Below, piece by piece: positions 9,501-20,400 of a stretch of DNA of 64,000 bases. Numbering within the stretch: the first letter of the stretch is position 1; each line of letters begins with the position of its first letter. The notes below the pieces were generated by a model, which ran no database searches, was not told where the DNA came from, and saw only the letters and a list, made by a program, of their open reading frames with translations. The DNA lies in assembly GCA_963844115.1 (NCBI GenBank), contig CAWJNN010000046.1, positions 5,570 through 69,569 on the forward strand. The letters run 5' to 3'. A program made the position numbers and the translations under genes. The DNA is from CS4-C045 sp963844115 (GTDB lineage: Bacteria > Planctomycetota > Planctomycetia > Pirellulales > UBA7805).

Positions 9501-12500
9501 ACCCGGAGCATGCTACGTCGACATGGCGTTGGCAGCGGCAGCGGCGGACGGCGAGCATTGGAACGTCGAAAACGTGACCATGCTGCAGCCGCTGGTGCTG
9601 ACGAACCAGCGAGTGACGCTACAAACCATCGTTGCGCCGCAGCGTCCGGGAGTTTCTTCCTTTCGCATGGTGAGCGTGGCGGAGAACGAAGACGGAGGCG
9701 AACCGCAGTTCGTCACCCATGCTGCCGGCGAATTGCGTTCAGGGACAAAGGTGAATGTCGAATCAGACCGGATCGACCTGGACGCAGCGCGTGAACGTAT
9801 CAAAGGCGAGCCGTTCGATGAAGCGTGGCGTCGCGACCAGGCCGCCCGCGTGGGACTTCAATACGGCCATGGTTTCTCCTGGGCCGATCGAAACTGGGTC
9901 GACGGCGACAACGGGCTGGCGGCGTTTCGATTTCCGACGGCTGCCGATCGCTTGGACGACCATCGACTGCACCCTGGGCTGCTGGACACGATGTTTCAGC
10001 TACTGGGATCGACACTGCATGACCGAGTCAACGATGCCTTTGTTCCACTTCAAATCGGACGTGTCCGATTGTGCCGAAAGCCCGAGGGAGAAATGTGGGC
10101 TTTGGCGTCGTTGGACTCGCTCGACGAGCAAACCGCCGTGGGCGACGTTCGCGTCTACTCGAGCGAAGGCGAGCTGATCGCTGAGTGCCAAGGATTGCAA
10201 TTGCGACGCGTCGCGCGCGACTGGCTACGACGCGTCGTAGCCGGACCGCAACCGAACTGGTTGTACGAAATGGCTTGGGAGCCTCAAGCGTTGGAACCTA
10301 CTAACGGCGACGCTCCGTCCCCAATCCGCAATCCGAAATCCGAAATCCGCAATCCAATTAGCTGGTTGTTGCTTGACGACCATCGCGGACTTGGACAATC
10401 GTTAGCCGAACGTCTGGCTGTCCGTGGCGATGAATGCCGGGTCGTCGCATCAACGTTGGATTCGAACGAAATCAAGCAGGCCGTGGCGAACTTTGTCGCC
10501 GACAAAACCGATGCGACCAAAAGTGTCGTTTACCTGGCCGGACTCGATATTGATAACGATACCAGTGCTCCCGACTTTGACGCCGCCCGGCAGAGGGGCT
10601 GGGGCGGTGTCTTGGATCTGGTGAAAAAGCTGGTGACTTCCGGTGTCATACCGTTGCCGCGGCTATGGTTGGCAACGCGCAGCTGTCAGGCGGTTGGAAC
10701 AGCGAGCCAAGAACTCTCGTTGGCCCAGTCCCCGGTGTGGGGAATGGGACGCGTCATCGCCGTCGAACACCCTGAGCTGCAGTGTACGTTGGTCGACATC
10801 GATCGATCAGGTATTGAAGCAAATTCGGACATGCTGTTTGGCGAGTTGACGACCAACCGGCGCGAAACACAGGTAGCCTACCGTGAGGGAGTCCGTTATG
10901 TGGCACGATTGCGGTCGGCCGAAAAGAATGCGGCCCTTAAAGTACCGCAAGGCGAACCGTACCGCCTGAAAATCAAGTCGAAGGGCCAGCTGGATCAAGT
11001 CGCATTGCACGCCGCCGTCCGCATGCGACCTGGCCCTGGTCAGGTTGAAATCAAAGTTCGGGCGACGGGTCTCAACTTTCGCGACGTGCTGAATGTGCTG
11101 GATCTCTATCCGGGCGATCCGGGGCCGTTGGGCTGCGAATGCGCGGGCGTGGTGGAATCCGTTGGGGCGGGTGTCCAAAACTTTAAACCGGGGGACGAAG
11201 TTCTGGCCCTGGCACCGGCAAGTTTTGCGACGTATGCCATAACGCTTGCCGAGTTCGTTGTGCGACGACCTTCGCAGCTGAGTATCGAACAAGCCGCTAG
11301 CTTGCCAATCGCTTTCGCGACAGTGCACTACGCACTCCGCAAGCTAGGGCAGATCAATCAAAGCAGCCGCGTCCTGATCCATTCCGCGACGGGTGGTGTT
11401 GGGCTGGCGGCAATTCAGGTCGCTCGACGGGCCGGCGCCGAAATCTTCGCCACCGCCGGCAGTGAAACCAAGCGGCAGTATCTGCGGGACATGGGCATCG
11501 AGCATGTGATGGATTCGCGATCGGTCGATTTCGCAGAACAGATCATGCGAGCGACCGGCGGCGCCGGCGTTGACATGGTGCTGAACTCGTTAACCGGTGA
11601 CGCGATCGGCAAAGGCATTTCGGTGCTTGCTGAAAACGGCCACTTTCTGGAACTCGGCAAGACCGATCTGTGGGACCAACAGCGCGTCAGCCAGGTGCAT
11701 CCGACCGCGACGTTCCACCCGATAGCGCTGGACCACATGATGGTCGACCAGCCGCAGACCGTGCGCGAGTTGCTGGCAGAGGTCTTTGCCGAAATTGAAA
11801 ACAAGGTGCTGGAGGCGTTGCCGCTACGTTGCTACGCGATCCAGGATACGGTCGAAGCATTTCGACACATGGCTCGTGCCGAACACATTGGCAAACTCGT
11901 GATCACGGCAGCAGCGGAGGGTGCAGAGGAAGACGCGGCATTCGCATTGCGAGATGATGGGGCGTACGTCGTCACGGGTGGTCTGGGTGGCTTGGGACTC
12001 ACGGCGGCCCGCTGGCTGGTCGACCGCGGCGCTCGAAACATTGTCCTGTTAGGACGATCGGAACCAAAAGACGACGCACGTCAGCAGATTGAACAGCTGA
12101 GCGAACGCGGGGCAGTGATTGAAACACGTCGCTGCGACATATCGCAGCGCGACCAGCTCGCGTCGCTGATCGATGAAGTCGATAAGAACGTTGCGCCGTT
12201 GCGGGGCGTGCTCCATCTGGCGGGAGTCTTGGACGACGGAATCCTGCGAGACCAGACCCGCGAGCGATTTGACACGGTGTTCGGTGCCAAAGTGCACGGC
12301 GCCTGGCATTTGCACGAACTGACCAAAGATCGCGACCTGGATTTCTTCGTCTTGTTTAGCTCCGCCGCTTGCCTGCTTGGTTCGCCCGGGCAGGGCAACT
12401 ATGCGGCGGCCAATTGTTTCCTCGATTGCCTGGCACACCAACGACGCGTTGAAGGCCTCGCTGCTTTGTCCGTGAATTGGGGCAACTGGGCCGACGTCGG

Positions 12501-13188
12501 CATGGCGGCGCGGTTGGAGGAGACCGAAGGCCAACGGTGGGCATCGATGGGTGTTGGCTGGATTCCGCCCGGCCGTGGATTTGAGCTGCTGGAAGACGCT
12601 ATCACGGACCAACGTACACAGGTCGGCGTATTGCCGTTCGACTGGAACAAATTCTTCGCTAATATCCCCGCCGGTCAGGAACCGCCCTGGTTGTCCGAGA
12701 TGGCCGCGGACGCTCGGCGAGCCAAAAACGATAGCGGGCCGCCGGAACTGCTTGAAGTTTTGAAAGGGACGGACGAGTCCGAGCAATTCGAACAGATTCT
12801 GAACTACGTGCGGACCGGCGCCGCACGCGTGTTATCGCTGGACGGCTCCGAACTGCCGGATCAGCGACGGTTGTTGAACGAACTTGGCTTCGATTCTTTA
12901 ACAGGCGTTGAATTCTGCAACGCGATTGGTCGTTCGATCGGACAGCACATCAATCCAATGATCCTCTTCGACTACCCAACGCTGGAAGCGCTTTCGTGCC
13001 ACGTGGCGCGCGACCTGCTGAACGTCGAAATGCCCGAAGAGTTTGCGGCTCGAATGCAAGCGCAAGCGCAGGTACGCGACGACATGTCGGAACGCGAAAA
13101 CATGCTTGACGACGTCGAGGGCATGACATCGGACGACATGGAGGAACTGATCAATCAACAACTGGCCAAACTGCAGGACGCCGCGTGA
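6595..13188 (+). CDS. Type I modular PKS, KS-AT-DH-ER-KR-ACP (two apparent frameshifts)
   Basis: One fully reducing extension module of about 2,200 residues. KS spans about 6697-7960 with active-site DTACSSS at about 7195. AT spans about 8284-9110 with GHSVGEF; HAFH in its core suggests malonyl-CoA. DH spans about 9380-10210 with HKVQDTVVVP, where Asp replaces the usual Gly. A structural KR half follows, then ER at about 11000-11910, KR at about 11960-12500 (LDD motif, predicted B type) and ACP at about 12785-13030 (GFDSL). Three frames must be joined: one extra base near 7250 (LACQSLKT continues as ESDVAFAGG) and one missing base near 8625 (LIARA continues as QLMQSLPAGG). Both shifts fall inside invariant KS and AT blocks, so they are probably consensus errors. 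The N-terminal LSPLQ-AVY helix is shared with the next synthetase and may be a docking element. Confidence 0.9.
10321..10357. repeat. Short AATCCGAAATCCGC-type repeat inside the PKS
   Basis: A run of alternating AATCCGCAATCC and GAAATCC units in the linker between the DH and the structural KR half. It is in frame and encodes IRNPKSEIRNPI. It looks like an inserted low-complexity repeat, not ancestral PKS sequence. Confidence 0.7.
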
Positions 13189-13193
13189 GTCCC

Positions 13194-13257
13194 GTTTGTA
13201 GTTCCGCCTTCAGGCAGTGTTCGTCACGCGCTTCCGCCTAAAGGCGGTACTACGAAC
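13194..13257. repeat. Palindromic repeat, family 1 (intergenic copy)
   Basis: GTTTGTAGTTCCGCCTTCAGG on the left and CCGCCTAAAGGCGGTACTAC on the right, around a loop of about 20 bases. It lies between the PKS stop and the Rieske start, and rules out the longer reading of the Rieske gene from 13217. Confidence 0.85.
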
Positions 13258-13276
13258 CCGGAAACACCTAACTAGC

Positions 13277-14415
13277 ATGTTCATCCACGAATCTCACCTG
13301 CCGCAAGTCCTGTCGCCGGAATGCTACTTTTCCGCCGAGCAGCACGAGCGCGAACTGGCAACGGTTTTCGAGCCAGCGTGGCACTACGTTGCATCGCTAT
13401 CGGACTTTCCTGAAGACGGAAGTTTTGTCACGTGCGAGTTGTTCGGCCGGCCGCTGATACTGTGGCGAGTCGACGGCCAGATACAGGCTTTTCTGAACGT
13501 TTGCGCACATCGCTTTTCTACACTACAAACCGCAGCGTGTGGCACGGCCTCGCGGATCAAATGCCCCTATCACGGTTGGGAGTATGACCAGTCCGGAAAC
13601 ACCTGCCGCATTCCCGACGCCAAGAGTTTTCGGCCGATGGGCAACGCCGCACGCGCGCTGGTGAAATATCCAACCGAGACGCGCGGCGACCTGGTGTTTG
13701 TCCGACTGACCGAAGCAGGGCCGTCGTTGAGCGATTCGAATAAAAAACTGATGCAGTTCTGCGACGAGTCACTGACCGGCGACTTTGATCGCAACCTGAC
13801 GCTCGACTGGGACGTGGATGCCAACTGGAAGATCGTGGTCGAAAATGCCATCGAGAGCTACCACGTCGCTTTCGTACATCAAGCGACCTTTGGCGGTACG
13901 CCGCCGGAAGAGATGTGCGAGCACAAATTGGAAAAAGATTGGACGTCATTCCAAATCAAACTGGCGAACGGGAAACAGCGCAAGCCGTACCATCCTTTGG
14001 AAGGTTTCGTTTATCGTGTGATGGGCCACCGGTGGGGCGCTGGCTATTACCACTGTTTCTGTTACCCGAACGTCCTGGTTTCGGCCGAGCATATCTTCCG
14101 CACCGTGATGATCGTGACTCCGCTTTCGCCGACTCGCTGCCGAATGAAGTTTCATATGTTCGCTCAGCGAGGCACGAATCGAAACGCATTCGCCAATTTC
14201 GTATTCCGCCAGGTCTGTCGATTCGCGGCCAGGTTCACGACACGTGTGATGCAGGAAGATCCGCGCTCTGGCCAGGGCTTCAAGTAGGAATTCAATCGCC
14301 GCAGCGACCGTCGCCGGGCTTAATCTCGGCGCGTGAAGAGCGGGTCTTTCACTTTCAACAACACATCCATGACCTGACGCAACTGGACCAACAGCCGGAG
14401 CGATCGGCTGCGTGA
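13277..14415 (+). CDS. Rieske non-heme iron oxygenase (one apparent frameshift)
   Basis: About 379 residues once joined. Near residue 75 it has the Rieske [2Fe-2S] ligands CAHRF and CPYHGW. Near residue 190 it has the mononuclear iron site ENAIESYHVAFVH (pattern N-x-x-E-x-Y-H-x4-H). This is the alpha-subunit architecture of ring-hydroxylating and related oxygenases, which need a separate reductase not seen here. The frame breaks near 14262: QEDP should continue as ALWPGLQVGIQSPQR and then SAREERVFHF, a typical C-terminus lying one frame over and ending at 14415. One missing base explains it. ATG 13277 is chosen because upstream sequence is a palindromic repeat. Lying between the PKS and the hybrid synthetase, it is probably a tailoring hydroxylase or desaturase of the lipopeptide; the target is unknown. 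Confidence 0.85.
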
Positions 14416-14425
14416 TCCACATAGA

Positions 14426-14468
14426 ACGGAACTTGTTCCGCTTGCCAGATACACGGAACAAGTTCCGT
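14426..14468. repeat. Palindromic repeat with CGGAACTTGTTCCG arms
   Basis: Two perfect 15-base inverted arms (14426-14440 and 14454-14468), each itself a near palindrome around AACTTGTT. A related element lies at 59238-59334. Confidence 0.8.
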
Positions 14469-14499
14469 GCTACGGAACGATTCAAGGAGGGATCGCCGC

Positions 14500-17400
14500 T
14501 TGAGCGAGTTTGAAAACAGAATTGACCAACTATCGCCGCTACAGCGGGCCGTCTATGCGCTGAAAGAAACGCAAGCGCGGCTGGATGCGCTCGAGCGCCA
14601 ATTGAACGAACCGATCGCGCTGTGCGGTATGGCCTGTCGGTTTCCCGGTGGAGCCAACGATCCAGACAGTTACTGGCGGATGTTGTGCGAGGGCGTCGAT
14701 GCGCTCGGCGATATACCGGCAGGACGTTGGGACGCGGATGCCTATTACGATCCCGATCCTCGCGCGCCTGGCAAGATGAATTCTCGTCGCGGCGGCTTCC
14801 TCAGCGATATCGATCTATTTGATAATCACTTCTTCGAAATCTCCGATCGTGAGGCCCAGCAACTCGATCCTCAGCAACGGATGTTGTTAGAGCTGACCTG
14901 GGAGGCCCTGGAAGATGCGGGCATACCTCCTGAAAGCCTGTCGCGGGTCGCGCACCGGCGTGTTCGTCGGGATCTCGGTCAGTGAATACTCGGCGCTCAT
15001 CACGCAGGATATTCGCGCGCTGGGCCCGTTGTTTTCGACCGGAACCGCGCTCAGCATCGCAGCGAATCGCATATCGTTTGCCTTTGATTTTCACGGTCCG
15101 AGCGTGGCGGTCGACACGGCGTGCTCGTCGTCCCTCGTGGCACTGCACCTGGCCAGTCAGGCGATTCGTAACGGGGAGTGCACGACGGCCATTGTTGGTG
15201 GTGCGAACGTGATTCTCTCGCCAGCCGGAACGATTGTGTTGACCAAATCCGGGTTTTCGGCGCCGGACGGATGTGTACGGGCCTTTGACCGAGCCGCATC
15301 CGGGTATGTCCGCAGCGAAGGCGCGGGCGTGCTGGTCCTGAAGCCGCTGTCTGCAGCGGAGGCCGCCGGCGATCCGGTGTACGCAGTCCTGCGCGGTTCC
15401 GCCGTACATCAAACCGGTCGCGCCAACGGCCTTTCGGCGCCTGTTGGTCGAGTACAAGAAGAAGCGTTGCGATCGGCCTGCGAACAGGCAAAGATTTCGC
15501 CAGCAAGAATTTCGTACGTTGAAGCGCAAGGGACCGGTACTTTGCTGGGCGACGCCATCGAAGCGAAGGCGCGAGGCGCAGCTTTGTCGGACGGACGTCC
15601 CGCGGATCAAAAATGTCTTTTGGGATCGGTCAAGACGAACATCGGGCACTTGGAAGCAGCATCGGGCATCGCCAGCGTGATGAAAGTGGCACTCGCATTG
15701 AAGCATAGCCAGGTGCCACCGTCGCTGCACTTCAATTCGCCAAGCCCAATGATTCCGTTCGACGAGTTGCCGTTGCGCGTGGCAACGCAGGTGGAACATT
15801 TGCCCGCCAGCGACGAGCCCCGGATCGCGAGCATCAACGGCTTTGGTTACGGCGGTAGCAATGCCCACATCATTCTGGAGCAAGCCAAAACGCAACTGGA
15901 ACCCTCTGCCGCGCCGCTTAGCATCAGCGTTGACGTGCCGCGCGTCTTGGCCATTTCGGCACGTACGGACGATGCGCTAAAGGCATTGGCGGAAAAGTAC
16001 CGAGATTTCTTACGAAGCGACAACGGTGTGGCAAATCGTCCTGGGTTCTGGCGAGATGTTGTCGCAACGGCGGCGCATCGACGCGACCACCACGATTGTC
16101 GTCTTGCGGTATCGGCGAGCTCCGTAGTTGGAGCTGCCGATCAGTTGGATGCCTTCTTGCGCAATACTGAGACGGATAGCTGGTCGACCGGTCGCCGCCC
16201 GTCGGATAGCAAGGAAACAAATGCGGCCGTCGGCCAAGCAAAAGCGCGTTTCGAAACTGACGATGATGAAATGCAACTGCTGAGTGAGTTATACGTGGCA
16301 GGCGCTGACGTCGAGTTTCGACAACGGATATCGGGCGAATACATGCCCGTTTCCTTGCCCACCTATGCCTGGCAGAAACAGAGTCTATGGGTCGATGCAC
16401 CGAATCCTTGGGCAGTTTGTAGTTCCGCCTCTAGGCGGCCAGAAGCCTCGGAAAACCGCCTAAAGGCGGAACTACAAACCGAGGTTCGTCCAAACCTCAA
16501 CACACCTTATATACCACCCGAATCGCCTCTCGAAGAGCGACTCGCCGAATCGTGGTCCCGCGTATTGCTGGTGCAGCCTATCGGTGTCGACGACAATTTC
16601 TTCGAACTGGGCGGGCAATCGCTGCAGGCGGCGATTTTGATGAACGAGCTGCAAGGGCTGCTGAAAGTCCAGATTGATCTGGTCGCGCTGTTCGAAGCCC
16701 AGACCGTTCGTGAGCTAGCCGAGTACTTGGAACAGCATCACAGCGCCGATGTGGCACAGGCGCTCGAAGAAATCGTGCCTGCCCATGAATCGAATGGCCC
16801 GTCCCCGGCAAGCCCGTCCCCGGCACGCAAGCATGTCGAGCGCGCGTCGAGGACCGCACCCCTGCCCCTCTCATCAGGTCAGCAGCGCTTCTGGTTTCTG
16901 GACCAATTGAATCCCGGCGCGCCGATCTACAACGTGCACATCGCCGTCCCATTGATCGGTGAACTGGATGCAAACATCCTACAAAACGCCATCCGGGCGG
17001 CAATCCGCCGGCACGAGTCGTTGCGGACCATCTTCGGGACGGATGACGATCAACCGAGTCAGGAAATTCTGGAATCGTTGGATTTCGAGCTCAAGACGGT
17101 CGACCTGTCGCACCTGTCCGGTGAAGCGCAAGAAGCAGAAGTCCGTCGGCATTCAGAACAGCAAGCCAACACAGCCTTCCACCTGAACGAGGCGCCGCTA
17201 TTTCGCATGGCGCTGCTGCGTCTTTGCAAAGATGACCACACGCTGGTGGTCACCATGCATCACATCATTGTGGATGGCGTGTCACTGGCGATTCTGCTGC
17301 GCGATGTCTTGGAGTTGTATAGAGCTCAGACCGAATCGCGCCGCCCGTCGCTGCCGGAGTTGCCGATGCAGTACGCCGACTTCGCCGCCTGGCAGCGCGA

Positions 17401-20400
17401 AGGCCTACAAGGAGAAGCCTTCCAGGAGGAAATGGAATTTTGGCGCCAGCGCCTCGACGGCATTACGCCTCTGTGCCTGCCGACCGATCGGCCTCGTTCT
17501 GCGTCCAACGGACCGCGACCGGGTACGTTCAGTTTTGCTCTACCCGTCGAACTACATAAACGCTTGGAAGCGATGTGCCGCGAGCACCATGTCACGCCCT
17601 TCATGTTTATGCTCGCCGCCTTCAACGTGCTTTTGCATCGCTACAGCGGTCAGGACGATTTTGTCGTCGGAATTCCTGTGGCCGGTCGCGGGCGACTTGA
17701 AACTCAGAATTTGATTGGATTCTTCGTTAATACTCTGGCACAACGCAACGACTTGTCCGGCGATCCTACATTTGTCGAATGTCTTCAGCGCGTGCGCCAA
17801 TCGACCGTTGAATCGATGACGCACCAGGATTTGCCGTTCGATGAAATCGCCAAACAGATTGAACCGAACCGCGAACCGAACCGCCATCCGGTCTTTCAGG
17901 TGCTGTTCAACTATCTGCAAGAGATTGCGCAGCTGAACGAAGACAGTGCCACGCCGCTGCGCATCGGTGACGTGCCGCTGGAACAACCGCCGCACGCTGG
18001 CGAATTTGACCTGGTGCTGACACTGATCGAAGCGCGGGACGCTGAACGGCATATTCGGCTACAACGCCGAGCTGTTCGACGAGTCGACAATCGAGCGCGC
18101 CGGCAAGCATTTCGTGCGTCTTGTCGAGTCGGCCGTTGACTCCGTCGATCAACAGATTTCTAAACTCGAAATGATGGAGTTCGCTGAGCGTCGTCGGCTG
18201 CTCGTGGAATGGAACAATACCGCTGCCGAATATCCCTTCGATAAGTGCCTGCATCAACTTTTTGAAGAGCAGGTTGAAAAGACGCCGGACCATGACGCCA
18301 TCGTTCGCGGCGACGACCGGCTCACCTACCGAGAACTGAACGACCAGGCCAATCAGTTGGCGGCCACACTCCGTGCCGCGGGAATTAGGCGAGATGAACT
18401 GGTGGGCCTCTGTGTTCGACGTTCGCCGGACGCCGTCATCGGCATGCTCGGCATCCTTAAGGCTGGCGCAGCGTTCGTGCCGCTGGACCCGACGCTACCT
18501 CACGAGCGGATCGAGCGAATGGTTCTGGACACGGCCGCCAGGGTAGTCATCACGCAAGACGACTTGGCGGCGAGCCTTGGCAAATTGCCGGTGCAATGGA
18601 TCAGTCTCTCCAGTCGTGAGACGATCACTTCGCCGACCAGCAATCCAGTTTGCACGATGACGCCCTGGAACCTTGCCTATGCAATCTTTACGTCAGGCTC
18701 GACCGGCCAGCCCAAAGGCGTCTTAATCGAACATCGCAGTATTGTGAACGTCGTTTACGGATTTATCCGCAGCTACGATGTCCGTAGCGTCGATCGTGTT
18801 TTGCAGAATACGTCGCTATCGTTTGACGTTTCTGTGAACGAAATCTTTCCCGCGCTGTGTGCCGGAGCGACGGTCGTTATTTCCAGTGATGAAGCTCAAC
18901 TGGACGCGGCTGAAATACATCGACTTCTGGAAAAGGAACAAATTACCGTCGCCGCGGCGACTCCGAGTGTATTGCGACATCTGAATCGAGCGGCCCAGCC
19001 GCCGTCGTCGCTGAGGCTTGTGCTGAGCGGCGGGGAAGAGCTTTCGTATGGTGACGTCGACAGGCTTCTGGAAACCGCCCTGGTCACCAATGGTTATGGG
19101 CCGACCGAGGCATGCATCTGCGCGACCTGTTACCCACTGAACGAAACACTCGGCCTCGCCGGAAAACAGGGACGATGGGCCTCCGTGCCCGTCGATAAAT
19201 CTCACACTCGTCAGACGACGGGCACGGAGGCCCATCGTACGTCATCTCGCCCAAGCATCCCGATCGGACGGCCGCTAGCCAACTACCGCGTCTATATCGT
19301 CGACGATCAACTGAACCCCGTGCCTGTCGGATGCCCCGGCGAATTGTGTATCGCCGGCGCAGGATTAGCACGTGGATACCTCAACGACGAACCGCTGACG
19401 GCAGAAAAATTCGTAGCGTGTCCTTTCGAACCGGGCGAGCGGATGTATCGTACTGGCGATCGCGCTCGCTGGCTGACCGACGGCAACATCGATTTTCTTG
19501 GCCGCGTCGATCAACAAATACAACTCCGCGGTCTGCGGATCGAGATCGGCGAGATCGAAACGGCGCCTGCTGCGCTCGACAGTGTCGAAGCCGCGTCGGT
19601 GGTTTATCACAAGCCCAGCACTGGCGAGCCACGACTGGTCGCCTACGTCGTCCCGGATGCCGAACAGGCCGGACCGATCCGTCACCGATTGCGATTCGAG
19701 GCGGCCAACCAAATCGAGGGCCTCGCGACTCACGAGATGCCCAACGGCCTGCAGGTCGTCCATCAGAACGAAGGCGAAACCGAGTTTCTTTATCGAGAGA
19801 GCTTTCTGCACAACTGCCATCTCAGTCACGGGATTGAGCTGTTTGACGGCTGTTGCGTATTCGACGTCGGGGCCAACATCGGCATCTTCGCGTTGCATGT
19901 CGCTCAAAAGTGCCAGTCGCCCACGATTCACGCCTTCGAACCGATACCTTCAATTTATCAGAAGCTGCGACTGAACGCCGAATTGCACCAACTGAACTTG
20001 AAGGCACATCCGTATGGCATCGCGGACCGAAGTCAGTGTGCCGAGTTCGTTTACTTTCCGGACTCGGGCGCCATGTCCGGCAGTTTCAACACGGCCGACG
20101 ATCTGCACCGCCGCGTAGCCGATGTTGCTGCGGCGGTCGAAGAACACCTGCAGCGTTCGTCGGCGACGGAATTGCTGGAGACGGTACAGGCCGAAGGCGT
20201 TGCCTATGAAACGATCAGTTGCAACGTTCGAACGATTTCGGATGTGATTCGTGACGAGAAGATCGACACGATCGACTTGCTGAAGATCGATGTGGAACAC
20301 GGCGAACGCGCCGTGTTGGCCGGGATCGCGGACCAGGATTGGTCGAAGATCCAGCAGTTGGTTGTCGAAGTTCACGATGCCCAGAAGGATGGCGCCGCGA

